From contig NZ_RAWM01000049.1 of the NCBI RefSeq assembly GCF_003668875.1, forward strand, positions 1 through 57,607: a DNA stretch of 57,607 bases. The letters run 5' to 3'. The position numbers and the translations under genes are program-made. Shown piece by piece: positions 46,475 through 55,730 of the stretch (its first letter is position 1; each line of letters begins with the position of its first letter). The DNA is from Corallococcus interemptor. GTDB lineage: Bacteria > Myxococcota > Myxococcia > Myxococcales > Myxococcaceae. Below the pieces are notes generated by a model. The model was not told the origin of the DNA. It ran no database searches and saw nothing but the letters and a program-made list of their open reading frames with translations.

Positions 46475-49057
46475 ATGGTCGACAGCACGGATCTCGCCCA
46501 GGTTCTCCATGAGGCGCATGACATCGCCCGCAGCGTCGCCCAGAAGCCCACGTCGGCCCACGTGTTGCTGGCGCTCTTCACGGTGGAGAACCGCGCCCAG
46601 CTCCTCCTGAAGGAGAAGGGCGTGGACGAGGACGCGCTGCTCCAGCTCATCACGGAGGCCCCGGCGGAGACGGGCCACGTGGTGCAGGAGCTGACCGCGC
46701 GCGCCCGGGAGCTGGCTACCACCACAGGAGAAGGAGAGGCGCACTGCCTCCACCTGCTCATCGCCATCATCCGAAAGCGCTGCGCCGCGAGCGACCTCCT
46801 GGGCCGCACGGGCCTGGACCTCATCTCCCTGTCAAACACCGCCCTCGCCTACTGCACTAACGGTCGTGGGCCGCCGCGCCGGCTCCAGCCGGGCTACGGC
46901 CAGGCGGTGGCCACGCGCGCGCCGGTGAGCCGCCCGGTGGGCGCACCGCCGTCTCCCCTGCCCTCCGCCACGTTCGCGCTGAGCGTGCCGCGCCCCGCGC
47001 CCATCACCACGCCCCCGGTGACGACGCCTCCTCCGCCGGTCACGCGCTCGACGCCCGCGCTGTCGCCGCGGGATCTCATCGACGTGGACGAGGACGACGT
47101 GACGCAGGACGCCGCCGCGGAGGTCCTGCCGCCGCCGATGCCGCGCATGGCGCCGACCGCGCCCGCGGCCCCGGTGGCCCGCGCGACGCCGCCCCCCGCG
47201 CCCGTGGCGCCGCCTGCGCCGGTGGCCCGTCCGTCCTCGACGCCGTCCTCGCAGGCCAAGGGTCAGCCGCTGACGCTGGACGCCAAGGCGTTCCCGATGC
47301 TCACGTCGCTGGGCCGCAACCTGAGCCTGGCCGCGCGCGATGGGAAGCTGGACCCGGTGGTGGGCCGCGCTCGGGAGGTCGAGGAGGTCATCGACATCCT
47401 GGGCAAGCGCCGCACCAACAACCCGTGCCTGCTGGGCGAGCCCGGCGTGGGCAAGACGGCGGTGGTGGAGGGCGTGGCGCAGCGGCTTCTGGGGCTGCGC
47501 GGCACGCTGGCGGAGAAGATCCTCGTCGAGCTGGACATGGCCACGCTGGTGGCGGGCACGCAGCTGCGCGGCTCGTTCTCCGAGAAGCTCAACGCGCTGA
47601 AGGAAGAGGTACGGCGGGCCGAGGGGCGCGTGGTGGTCTTCATCGATGAGATCCACACGCTGGTGGGCGCGGGCTCCACGGGCGAGGGCCCGCAGGACGC
47701 GGCCAACGAATTGAAGACGGCGATGGCTCGCGGCGAGTTCCCCTGCATCGGGGCGACGACGCACGACGAGTACCGCAAGTTCATCGCGGCGGACCCGGCG
47801 CTGGAGCGCCGCTTCACGCCGGTGGTGGTGAACGAGCCGTCGGTGCCGGAGACGGTGCAGATCCTCCAGGGCATCATCGGGCGCTACGAGGAGCACCACG
47901 CGCTGCGCTACCTGCCGGAGGCGCTGCAGGCGGCCGCGTCGCTGGCGAGCCGCTACGTGACGGACCGGTTCATGCCGGACAAGGCCATCAGCGTGGTGGA
48001 CCTGGCGGGCAGCCGCTGCCACCGCGAGGGCAAGCACCGGGTGGACGCGGCGGACGTGGCGCGCGTGGTGGCGAAGCTGGCGGGCGTGCCGGAGGAGCGG
48101 CTGCTCATGAATGACTCCGCGCGGCTGCTCCGGTTGGAGAACGACCTGGCGGAGCGCGTGATTGGCCACGGCGACGCGGTGGTGCGGATCGCCCGGGTCA
48201 TCCGCCGCAACTACGCGGGCTTCGCGTCGCGCCGGCCCATGGGCAGCTTCCTCTTCCTGGGCCCCACGGGCGTGGGCAAGACGGAGATGGCGCGGGCGCT
48301 GGCGGAGGTGCTGTTCGGCAACCGGGACGCGCTGGTGCGCCTGGACATGAGCGAGATGTCCGAGTCCCACGGCGTGTCGCGCCTCATCGGTTCGCCCGCG
48401 GGCTACGTGGGCTTCGGCGAGGGCGGGCAGCTGACGGAGCCGGTGCGCCGGCGGCCGTCGTCGGTGGTGGTGCTGGACGAGATCGAGAAGGCGCACCGCG
48501 AGGTGCAGATGCTGCTGCTCCAGGTGCTGGAGGAGGGGCGGCTGACGGACGGCAAGGGCCGGCACATCGACTTCTCGAACACGGTCATCGTGATGACCAC
48601 GAACCTGGGCGCGGAGGCGTTCAACCGCACGGGCCGCGCGGTGGGCTTCGGCGCGGCGGACGCGGCCGAGGGCAAGGCGCTGGACCTGGCGTCGGACACG
48701 GCGCGCAAGGCGCTGCCGCCGGAGCTGTGGAACCGCATCGATGAGCGGCTGCCGTTCCGTCCGCTGGCGGAGCAGGAGGTGGCGAAGATCGCCACGCTCA
48801 TCCTGGCGGAGAGCAGCAAGCGGCTCGCGACGGAGCGCGGCATCGTCTACACGGCGGGCACGGACGTGGTGGGGCACCTGCTGAAGTCCGGCGGCTTCGA
48901 CCCGATGCTGGGCGCGCGCCCCATGCGCCAGGTGGTGCAGCGGCTGGTGGAAGGCCCGCTGGCGGAGCGCATCCTCTCCGGCGAGTTCGGCGCGGGAGAC
49001 CGCGTGCGCGTGGCCGTGCAGGCCGGTCAGCTCCAGTTCGCGCGGGACGCCGCCTGA
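46475..49057 (+). CDS. ClpA/ClpC-type AAA+ unfoldase with Pro-rich linker
   Basis: This 860-residue class I Clp ATPase has an N-domain at ~1-130 and a low-complexity Pro/Ala/Thr linker of ~110 residues (about 140-255). D1 has Walker A GEPGVGKTAVVEG and Walker B VVVFIDEIHTL; D2 has GPTGVGKTEMA and VVVLDEIEKAH. There is no long M domain, unlike ClpB. In D2 the loop TGRAVGFGAAD holds a V-G-F tripeptide where ClpA/ClpC carry the ClpP-binding [LIV]-G-[FL]. It therefore probably feeds ClpP rather than acting as a disaggregase. The linker between N-domain and D1 is unusually long. The GTG start of the next gene follows its stop by two bases, so the two genes are probably cotranscribed. Confidence 0.9.
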   Translation: MVDSTDLAQVLHEAHDIARSVAQKPTSAHVLLALFTVENRAQLLLKEKGVDEDALLQLITEAPAETGHVVQELTARARELATTTGEGEAHCLHLLIAIIRKRCAASDLLGRTGLDLISLSNTALAYCTNGRGPPRRLQPGYGQAVATRAPVSRPVGAPPSPLPSATFALSVPRPAPITTPPVTTPPPPVTRSTPALSPRDLIDVDEDDVTQDAAAEVLPPPMPRMAPTAPAAPVARATPPPAPVAPPAPVARPSSTPSSQAKGQPLTLDAKAFPMLTSLGRNLSLAARDGKLDPVVGRAREVEEVIDILGKRRTNNPCLLGEPGVGKTAVVEGVAQRLLGLRGTLAEKILVELDMATLVAGTQLRGSFSEKLNALKEEVRRAEGRVVVFIDEIHTLVGAGSTGEGPQDAANELKTAMARGEFPCIGATTHDEYRKFIAADPALERRFTPVVVNEPSVPETVQILQGIIGRYEEHHALRYLPEALQAAASLASRYVTDRFMPDKAISVVDLAGSRCHREGKHRVDAADVARVVAKLAGVPEERLLMNDSARLLRLENDLAERVIGHGDAVVRIARVIRRNYAGFASRRPMGSFLFLGPTGVGKTEMARALAEVLFGNRDALVRLDMSEMSESHGVSRLIGSPAGYVGFGEGGQLTEPVRRRPSSVVVLDEIEKAHREVQMLLLQVLEEGRLTDGKGRHIDFSNTVIVMTTNLGAEAFNRTGRAVGFGAADAAEGKALDLASDTARKALPPELWNRIDERLPFRPLAEQEVAKIATLILAESSKRLATERGIVYTAGTDVVGHLLKSGGFDPMLGARPMRQVVQRLVEGPLAERILSGEFGAGDRVRVAVQAGQLQFARDAA

Positions 49058-49059
49058 CG

Positions 49060-49923
49060 GTGGCGCGGCGAGGCGGGAGCGGCACGGCGAAGGCCAAGCG
49101 CGTTCCCGTGGTCATCGTTGGCGCGGGGCGGCTCGGTGGCGCGCTCGCGTTGGCGTTGCAGGCGAAGCGCTGGCCCGTGCGCGTGCACTCGCGCGACGAC
49201 GCGGGCCGCGAGCGCACGCGGGCCCTGGGTCTGAAGCCCGCGACCCCGGCGGACCTGAAGAAGGCTCGCGTCTGCGTGCTGTGCGTTCCGGACGCGGCGG
49301 TGCCTTCCGTGTCCGAAGCCCTGTCCCGCGAGCTGCCGCGCACGGTGGCGCTGGTGCACACCGCGGGCGCCCTGCCCCTCTCCGCGCTGGGCACGCAGCG
49401 GGGGCGCGCGGTGGGCTCGTTCCATCCGCTCTGCGCCGTGTCCTCCGCTCGGGACTCACTCGCGGGCCACACCGCGGCCATCAGCACGCGCTCCCCTGCC
49501 CTGCGCGCCGTGCTCCAGCGCATGGCGGAGGACGTGGGCTTCGCGATGTTCGACGTGCCCGAAGCGCACCGGGCCGCCTACCACGCGGGCGCGGTGCTGA
49601 GCGCGGGCGGACTGGTGGCCCTGGCGGACGCGGCGGTATGCGCGCTGGGTGCGGCGGGCATCGAACCGGAAGCCGCGCTGAAGGCCCTGCTGCCGCTGAT
49701 GCGCTCGGCGCTACGAGGCATTGAAGCGCGCGGCCTCTCAGGCGGACTCACCGGCCCCATCGTCCGGGGAGACGCGGGCGTCGTCGCGGCGCACCTCGCG
49801 GCGCTGCCTGAAGACATCGCCCCGCTCTACGCGCAGCTCTCGCGGCGGGCCCTGCGCCTGGCCTCGGACCGGCTCCGTCCGGAGGCACGTACCGCGCTGG
49901 AGGCCCTGCTCGCGAAGAAGTGA
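49060..49923 (+). CDS. Rossmann-like/DUF2520 oxidoreductase-like protein
   Basis: This 287-residue protein has an N-terminal NAD(P)-binding fold (VVIVGAGRLGGALALALQ, GxGxxG-like) and LCVPDAAVPSVSEAL. A middle strand region VALVHTAGALPLSALG and GSFHPLCAVS (the latter diagnostic of DUF2520) comes next. An all-helical C-terminal domain as in pyrroline-5-carboxylate/6-phosphogluconate dehydrogenases follows (AYHAGAVLSAGGLVALADAA, GLSGGLTGPIVRGD). The substrate is unknown for the family. GTG 49060 lies 2 bp after the Clp gene stop, suggesting an operon. A bidirectional hairpin follows the gene. Confidence 0.88.
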   Translation: MARRGGSGTAKAKRVPVVIVGAGRLGGALALALQAKRWPVRVHSRDDAGRERTRALGLKPATPADLKKARVCVLCVPDAAVPSVSEALSRELPRTVALVHTAGALPLSALGTQRGRAVGSFHPLCAVSSARDSLAGHTAAISTRSPALRAVLQRMAEDVGFAMFDVPEAHRAAYHAGAVLSAGGLVALADAAVCALGAAGIEPEAALKALLPLMRSALRGIEARGLSGGLTGPIVRGDAGVVAAHLAALPEDIAPLYAQLSRRALRLASDRLRPEARTALEALLAKK

Positions 49924-49924
49924 C

Positions 49925-49956
49925 GGCGCGCGCCCCGGTGACCCCGGACGCGCGCC
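49925..49956. terminator. Bidirectional hairpin between convergent genes
   Basis: GGCGCGCG (49925-49932) pairs with CGCGCGCC (49949-49956) over a 16-nt loop that itself contains CCGG. It lies between the stops at 49923 and 49971 and can serve transcripts from either side. Confidence 0.6.
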
Positions 49957-49970
49957 CCTCCCACCGGTGA

Positions 49971-51296
49971 CTAGGTGAGGATGATGCGCGGGCTCTGCAG
50001 CGCGCGGCGCACGATGGCCAGCGCCTGCTCGGAGGCGGCCTCGGCCTCCGTGAGGCGGCGCAGGCAGACGTCGCCGCCCGTCGCCACGGAGCGCTTCAGG
50101 TCCGCCAGCAGCGTCAGCGCCGCCTGCAGCATCTCCTTGCCCTGCGGGGACTCCGCGGCCGGCTTGCCCGCCGCCTGCGACACGTGCGCCGTGAAGCGCT
50201 GCACCGCGTCCATGGTCGCGTTCGGGTCGTACTTCTCCAGCATCGGCTTCAGCCGCTCCGGGTTGATGCGGATGAGGCGCAGCGCGCCGACCTTCTGGAA
50301 GGCCGGGTGCACCAGGCCAATCTCCGACATCTCGAACGCGCCCAGCAGGCCCTCGTCCGGCGCGCGGTGCGAGTGCGGCACCACGTCCACGAAGAGCGCC
50401 AGCGGATCCGCGCCCTGCTTGAACGCCTCCAGCTCCTCGTCATCCAGCGGCGGGAAGCTCGCGGGCGTGCCGATGAAGAGCAGCGGCAGCACCACGTCGT
50501 GCCAGAACTCCTCCGGCGCGGAGCCCGTGCCGCCCACCGTCGCCACCAGGTGCGTCAGCAGCTCCGCGAGGCGCGGGGCGCGCTCGGCCTGCTCCGCCAG
50601 CGTCTTGCCCTGCTCCATGCGCTGCAGCGACGTGACAATCTGCCCCTCGAACTGCTGGCGGGCCTCCGGCGGCAGCGGCGGCTGGGTGCGGCCCAGCGCG
50701 TCACGCACGTCGCGCGCCAGCGCGTCCGTCTTCGACTCCAGGGCCTGCTTCGCCTTGGCCGAATCCACCACGATGAACTGGAGGAAGCCCGGGTCGAACA
50801 GGCGCTGGTAGTCCTGGGGGCCCAGCCGCTGGGGCTGACCGCCGCCCAGGGCCTGCGCCGGGTTGGTGCCGAACTTCACCTGCCCCAGCGAGCGGCGGAT
50901 GTCAGCGGCCAGGTCGTCCAGCCGCGTCAACTTGCCCTGCACCAGCGCGTCCATCACCGCCCCGAACGGGGACAGCATGATGATGGCCTCGGGGAAGCCC
51001 AGCGAGGCGCCCTCCGGCGAGTCCCGGTTGGGGAACCAGAAGGCCTGGTGCTCGGAGATGAGGCGCAGCGCGAAGCCGCCCGCAAGGCCCAGCGCCGCGC
51101 CCTGGTGGTTCGGGTTGTTCGGGTCGAAACGACCGCCCAGCAGTTGGATGACCGACTTCTCCACGTCCGCCCACGCCGCCTTCGTCAGGTCGACCGGCGC
51201 GCCGCTGGCCTTCTCCAACGCGGCGGAAAGCTGGAGCTGCGCATTGTGCACGTGCTGCGGGACGGGGAGCCCCTGGGGCTCGGCGGGTTCGGTCAT
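49971..51296 (-). CDS. Cytosolic hypothetical protein
   Basis: This 441-residue protein has no signal or membrane helix. Features are an N-terminal helix pair (NAQLQLSAALEKASG), a loop with RFDPNNPNHQGAALGLAGGFALRL, FWFPNRDSPEGASLGFPEAIIMLSPFGA and a helical region rich in Gln/Glu/Ala (~180-260). LLFIGTPASFPPLDDEELEAF and LLGAFEMSEIGLVHPAFQKVG come later. I do not recognise a family or catalytic motif. The ATG at 51296 has AGGAA ~8 bases upstream; the frame extends further upstream without protein-like content. Divergent from the outer-membrane protein gene (90-bp gap). Function unknown. Confidence 0.75.
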   Translation of the reverse strand: MTEPAEPQGLPVPQHVHNAQLQLSAALEKASGAPVDLTKAAWADVEKSVIQLLGGRFDPNNPNHQGAALGLAGGFALRLISEHQAFWFPNRDSPEGASLGFPEAIIMLSPFGAVMDALVQGKLTRLDDLAADIRRSLGQVKFGTNPAQALGGGQPQRLGPQDYQRLFDPGFLQFIVVDSAKAKQALESKTDALARDVRDALGRTQPPLPPEARQQFEGQIVTSLQRMEQGKTLAEQAERAPRLAELLTHLVATVGGTGSAPEEFWHDVVLPLLFIGTPASFPPLDDEELEAFKQGADPLALFVDVVPHSHRAPDEGLLGAFEMSEIGLVHPAFQKVGALRLIRINPERLKPMLEKYDPNATMDAVQRFTAHVSQAAGKPAAESPQGKEMLQAALTLLADLKRSVATGGDVCLRRLTEAEAASEQALAIVRRALQSPRIILT

Positions 51297-51385
51297 GGGA
51301 AAGGTTCCTGTGGGGAAAGCGACGCGTTCCCTTACCGTGAAAAACGCGTTCGTGACTACGATTTGTGCTCGGTAGGATGCCCGCC

Positions 51386-54300
51386 ATGTCAGCTTCTCGC
51401 GGGCCCGCCCGCCAGCCCGCCATCCTCGCCTGTCTCCTGCTGCTGACATCGGGGTGTGCCTTCGTCGCACCCCGTTTTCCGCAGAACGTCCAGGCGTCGT
51501 TCGCCCGCGACGAGATGCACAAGCTGACGACGCGCTCCCTGGAGCTTTACTACCCGGTGCACCTGCGTGCGACGGCGCTGCGGATGGCCGCCCGGATGGA
51601 AGGCTGCGTGGACCGGCTGCGCACGGACGCGTGGAGCAAGGCCGAGCGCAAGCGCGTCCTCGTCTACCTGACGAGCGCGGACTTCAACAACGCGTACGTC
51701 CAGTCGGAGTTCGCCAGCACGCCGCAGCAGATGGTGCTGCCGCAGCACATGACGCTGGAGCAGTTCAACCTGCTGGGGCTGGGAGAGACGGACATCGGCG
51801 ACGTCGCCTGCCACGAGTCCGTCCACTACGTGCAGATGCAGCAGGTGGGCGGCCTGTGGAACGTGCTGAACAAGGTCACCGGCGGCCTCTTCCAGCCGAA
51901 CATCTTCACCGAGTCCTGGTTCCTGGAGGGCCTGGCCACCTACTACGAGGGCCGGCTGGGCAAGGACACGGGGCGCCCGTACAGCCCGGTGTGGCGCGGC
52001 TGGTGGGAGGGCGCGGTGCAGGCCCGCAAGGGCGAGCTCAACGCGGGCTACCTGTCCCCGGAGAACCGCGCGCTGGATCCGTTCGGCGGCAACTACCTGA
52101 CCGGCATGCACTTCGTGGAGTACCTGGCGAAGACCTACGGCGAGAAGCGCCTGTGGAAGCTGGTGGAGGAGCAGGGCAACTCCCTCTTCCCGCCCATCGC
52201 GGTGACGCTGCGGTTCAAGCGGGTGTACGGCAAGGACATCGGGTCGCTGTTCAGCGAGTTCGAGGAGAGCCTCCAGAAGGACCTCCAGCTGCGCGAGCGT
52301 CCCGCCACGCAGCAGGTGCTGGTGCGGGAGGCGGGCTACTTCTCGCGGCTCGCCGCGAACCCGGCCGACGGCAGCACGGCGCTCTTGAGCGTGGGCCGTG
52401 AAGACATCACCCACCTCACCGTGCGCGAGCGCGACGGCCGCGAGCGCTTCAGCCGCGCGCTGGTGCGGCTGCTGCCGGGGCGCCGGTGGGTGGTGGCCAG
52501 CCCGTCGCTGGTCAGCGGCATGACGTTCAGCCGCGACGGCCAGTGGCTGTACCTGGTCAGCGCGGACGTGGACTCGGTGGGCAGCTACACGGGGAAGCTG
52601 TGGCGCGTGGACACGCGCACGGGCGACGTGGTGCGGATATGGGACGACCTGGTGGGCATGGGCGGCGACCTCACGGCGGACGGCAGGTCCTACGTGTTCG
52701 TGGAGACGCTGGGTGACGCGGCCAATCTCGTCCGGTTGGACCTGGAGAGCGGCCAGCGCGAGCGGCTGACGGACTTCCAGGCGCACACGGCGCTGGGCAC
52801 GCCCGTGACGTCACCGGATGGCGGACGGTTCGTGTTCCCCATGACCGGCGCGCAGGGTTGGGACCTGGTGCTGCGCGAGCCGGATGGTTCGCTGCGCTGG
52901 CTCACGCGGGACGGGCTGTTCAACTACTCGCCCCGGTGGCTGGACGATGATCACCTCGTGTTCCTGCGCGAGCACGAGGGCCGGCTCCAGGCGCACGTGA
53001 TGACGGTGCCCACGCGGCGCATCGCCCGTGTGACGGACGCGCCGGTGCTGGTGCTCGACGCGGCGCCCGCGGGCGGGGACGCCGTGGTGTTCCTCAACCG
53101 CGACGGCATCAACTTCACCGTGGACCGCGCGCCGCTCACCGAGGCCCTGGCGCAGCTGCGCTCCACGCCCGCGACCGTCGCGACCGTGCCCGCGCCGGAG
53201 CCGGTGGCGAAGAGCACGGACGGGCAGGACGGCTTCGTCTCCTTCCCCGGTCAGCCCACGGCCGCGGCGGATGCCCCCACGCTGGAGGCCGCTCCCGAGG
53301 CCGTCGTGGCGCCTCCGCCGCCGCCGGTGGATCCCGCCCATGACGTGGACGCGCCGGTGACGCCTCCGGCCGTCGTGGGCCACGCGGTGGACGTGCTGAC
53401 GGACGAGCCCTATTCGCCGCTCGAGGGCTTCTTCATCCCGAACTACCGGGTCCCCTACTTCTACACGGTCCCCAACGACGTCGACGAAAACGACCCGTAC
53501 TTCGCGGGAGGCATCTCCATCGCGGGGCAGGACCGGCTGGGCTTCAACGCCTACGCGCTCACGCTCACCTACGACCTGAAGGTGAAGGAGCCCGGCGTGT
53601 CGTTCGCGTACGGCAACGCGATGCTGTCGCCCTTCTACATCCAGGTCTCCGCGTCGCGCCTGCGCGAGGACGACCGCACGGACATCCAGGCCACGGCGTT
53701 CGCGTCGCGCACGTTCTGGACCACGCCCGTGAGCTTCGGCGTGCTCGCGCTCGACCGCCGCTTCGACGCCACGGAGCGCCGGCCCGCCATCACCACCCGC
53801 CTCATTGGCCCGGAGGTCGCCGCGTCGTACTTCGCCGGCGAGGGCACGTCCTACGGCGGCACGCAGCGCGGCCTGGGCCTGTCCGTGAGCGGCGGCGTCT
53901 TCCCGAAGGCCTTCACGCTCGACTCCACCATGGGCGACGTGCGCCTGGGCGTGGACGGCTACCTGGGCGGCCTGCCCTTCACCGGCAAGGACAACCTCCA
54001 GCTCTCCGTCGCGGGCCGAGCCCTGCCCGGCGCGCCCGAGGGCCTCCTGGAGGTCGGCGGCATCCTCCCGGGCCAGGCCTTCTTCATCAACCGCGACACC
54101 ACCTCGGAAGGAGGCCTGCCGCTCCAGCTGCAGCCGGGCCTGGCCTTCAGCGAGTACCTGCGCGGCTACGAGGACCACACCTTCCGCGCGCGCAACGTGC
54201 TGCTCGCCAACGCGCGCTACCGCTACCGCTTCATCATCGACTACGGCTGGGCGTCCACGCTGTGGGTGCTGCCGTCGCTCTTCGTCAGCCAGGTGGAGCT

Positions 54301-54478
54301 GGACGCGTTCGGTTCCATCGCGCGCACGGACAACCGGGACAACCACGCGGCGGTGGGTGGCATGGCCACGCTGCGGCTCAGCGTGGGCCAGGCCTACGCG
54401 CTGTCCTTCTTCTACCAGTACGCCCACCGCTTCGATGACGGCTTCGGCGACCTGCACCTCATCGGGCTGACGTTCTAG
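51386..54478 (+). CDS. Lipobox gluzincin-like protease - TolB-type propeller - outer-membrane beta-barrel
   Basis: This 1030-residue protein has (1) a signal ending in LLLTSGC (Cys24). (2) A peptidase-MA-like domain at ~40-330 has HESVH at 143-147 and WFLEGLATYYEG with Glu181, i.e. HExxH plus a downstream Glu as in gluzincins. (3) A TolB/PD40-type beta-propeller spans ~340-620, with blades such as MTFSRDGQWLYLVSADVD, LTADGRSYVF and VTSPDGGRFVFPMTGAQGWDLV. (4) A Pro/Ala-rich linker lies at ~640-685. (5) A C-terminal ~330-residue region of amphipathic Tyr/Phe-rich strands ends in FGDLHLIGLTF, an outer-membrane barrel signature (terminal Phe). The ATG at 51386 has TAGGA 6-9 bases upstream. A protease tethered in the outer membrane is the best reading. 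Its stop overlaps nadD's in a shared CTAG. Confidence 0.85.
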   Translation: MSASRGPARQPAILACLLLLTSGCAFVAPRFPQNVQASFARDEMHKLTTRSLELYYPVHLRATALRMAARMEGCVDRLRTDAWSKAERKRVLVYLTSADFNNAYVQSEFASTPQQMVLPQHMTLEQFNLLGLGETDIGDVACHESVHYVQMQQVGGLWNVLNKVTGGLFQPNIFTESWFLEGLATYYEGRLGKDTGRPYSPVWRGWWEGAVQARKGELNAGYLSPENRALDPFGGNYLTGMHFVEYLAKTYGEKRLWKLVEEQGNSLFPPIAVTLRFKRVYGKDIGSLFSEFEESLQKDLQLRERPATQQVLVREAGYFSRLAANPADGSTALLSVGREDITHLTVRERDGRERFSRALVRLLPGRRWVVASPSLVSGMTFSRDGQWLYLVSADVDSVGSYTGKLWRVDTRTGDVVRIWDDLVGMGGDLTADGRSYVFVETLGDAANLVRLDLESGQRERLTDFQAHTALGTPVTSPDGGRFVFPMTGAQGWDLVLREPDGSLRWLTRDGLFNYSPRWLDDDHLVFLREHEGRLQAHVMTVPTRRIARVTDAPVLVLDAAPAGGDAVVFLNRDGINFTVDRAPLTEALAQLRSTPATVATVPAPEPVAKSTDGQDGFVSFPGQPTAAADAPTLEAAPEAVVAPPPPPVDPAHDVDAPVTPPAVVGHAVDVLTDEPYSPLEGFFIPNYRVPYFYTVPNDVDENDPYFAGGISIAGQDRLGFNAYALTLTYDLKVKEPGVSFAYGNAMLSPFYIQVSASRLREDDRTDIQATAFASRTFWTTPVSFGVLALDRRFDATERRPAITTRLIGPEVAASYFAGEGTSYGGTQRGLGLSVSGGVFPKAFTLDSTMGDVRLGVDGYLGGLPFTGKDNLQLSVAGRALPGAPEGLLEVGGILPGQAFFINRDTTSEGGLPLQLQPGLAFSEYLRGYEDHTFRARNVLLANARYRYRFIIDYGWASTLWVLPSLFVSQVELDAFGSIARTDNRDNHAAVGGMATLRLSVGQAYALSFFYQYAHRFDDGFGDLHLIGLTF

Positions 54479-55035
54479 CGGGCGCCGCGCAGGCCATACA
54501 GGCCCTCTTCCCGCGCCACCTGGAGCGCCGCGGAGGGCACCAGCTGCGACGGCTCGATGCCGCGCGCCAGCTGCTCCCTCACCTGCGTGGAGGACACCTC
54601 CGCCAGCGGCGGCCCCACCGTGTCCGGCGCCGGGTAGCCCGCGCGGTAGAGGACAATGACGCGCGCCATCCGCTGGATGCGGTCGAAGTCCTTCCAGTTC
54701 GGCAAATCCCGCAGGATGTCGCTGCCGATGATCAGCGAGAAGCGCGTGTCCGGATGCCGCTCCACCAGGAACGACAGCGTGTCCACCGTGCGTCCGCCGC
54801 CGCCCAGCTCGCGCTCCACCAGACTCGTCTGGAGCCAGCCGGACGTCTCCCGGCAGAGCGCGTCACACATGCGCACGCGCGCGTCGAAGGACTCCAGCTG
54901 CTTGCCGAACGGATGGTGGAACGTGGGCATCAGCCACACCGCGTCCACACCTTGCGTCGCGTGGACGTAGGAGGCCGCCATCAGGTGGCCCACGTGCGGC
55001 GGGTTGAACGAGCCTCCGAGCAGCGCGACCTTCAC
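54475..55035 (-). CDS. nadD: Nicotinate-nucleotide adenylyltransferase
   Basis: This 186-residue enzyme joins nicotinate mononucleotide to AMP in NAD synthesis. VALLGGSFNPPHVGHL carries the nucleotidyltransferase T/H-x-G-H site. FSLIIGSDILRDLPNW contains the GSD segment of the family. SSTQVREQLARG is the C-terminal [ST]-ST-x-[IV]-R motif. The start is GTG 55035, after AGAGG; the upstream open frame adds an implausible Cys/Arg-rich leader. It overlaps the outer-membrane protein gene's stop by CTAG and follows a metallophosphoesterase-like gene by 10 bp, on the same strand as the muramidase gene, suggesting one transcript. Confidence 0.94.
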   Translation of the reverse strand: MKVALLGGSFNPPHVGHLMAASYVHATQGVDAVWLMPTFHHPFGKQLESFDARVRMCDALCRETSGWLQTSLVERELGGGGRTVDTLSFLVERHPDTRFSLIIGSDILRDLPNWKDFDRIQRMARVIVLYRAGYPAPDTVGPPLAEVSSTQVREQLARGIEPSQLVPSAALQVAREEGLYGLRGAR

Positions 55036-55045
55036 GGCGGGCCTC

Positions 55046-55723
55046 TTATTTGACGGTGAGCTTCGTCGAGCGCGTGTCGACCTGCAGCACCCGGGGCGGC
55101 AGCACCAGGTGTCCATCCAACCGGAACGCGGAGAAGCTCAGGTTGCGCTCCGCCTTCTCCAACAGGCCGCACGTCTGCTCCGCGGCCCCCACCAGCCGGC
55201 CCGGCGTCACGAAGTAGCGCGGGCCAATCTGCACCACCGCGGGATCCGGCTCCTTGCCGTGGATGAACACCAGCGCGTTGAGCAGGTCGTCCCGCACCAG
55301 GTCGTTCTTGTCATGCACCACGCAGCAGAGCGTGTCCCCCACCAGGTCCATGGCCTTGTTGGCCACGGAGGGGTCCCGGTACGCCAGCGAGTCGCGCTCC
55401 GGCACGCGCACGAAGCGCTCCATCACCAGCCGCCGGTCATCTTCCGACGCCAGGTCCGCGGGGGCCTCGCGGGACGCGGCCGTGCGCGACAGGCCCTCCT
55501 GGGGCGGCGCCACCAGCCACTGCGTCACGTCCGCCAGGAAGTCCGCGTCGGAGTACTCGCGCCCGCCCCGGCTCTTCTTGCGGCGCCACAGCACCCACTC
55601 ATCCAGGTCCGTGTAGCGCGCGCCGGTGAAGAGGAAGCGGCGGGCGCCCTTCGACCGCAGCAGTTCATACGCCGCGTCGAAGGCGTCCAGGTCGCCGTGG
55701 GTATCGGAGAAGACGCCAATCAC
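55046..55723 (-). CDS. Metallophosphoesterase-like protein with degenerate metal site
   Basis: This 225-residue protein starts IGVFSDTHGDLDAF (Asp7, His9), the first metal motif of YfcE-type calcineurin-like phosphoesterases. The second motif should read [G-D]; here it is LFTGARYTDLDEW, with Ala35 after Gly34. The central GN[HC][DE] is CCVVHDKND, and the GHTH-type motif near the end is replaced by FIHGKEPDPAVV, followed by a YfcE-like FVTPGRL. Probably one or both metals cannot bind normally, so it may be inactive or altered. The GTG at 55723 was chosen as the start of the motif strand, with the upstream gene ending 7 bp before. It is flanked by nadD and a muramidase gene. Confidence 0.78.
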   Translation of the reverse strand: MIGVFSDTHGDLDAFDAAYELLRSKGARRFLFTGARYTDLDEWVLWRRKKSRGGREYSDADFLADVTQWLVAPPQEGLSRTAASREAPADLASEDDRRLVMERFVRVPERDSLAYRDPSVANKAMDLVGDTLCCVVHDKNDLVRDDLLNALVFIHGKEPDPAVVQIGPRYFVTPGRLVGAAEQTCGLLEKAERNLSFSAFRLDGHLVLPPRVLQVDTRSTKLTVK

Positions 55724-55730
55724 GTGAGGG

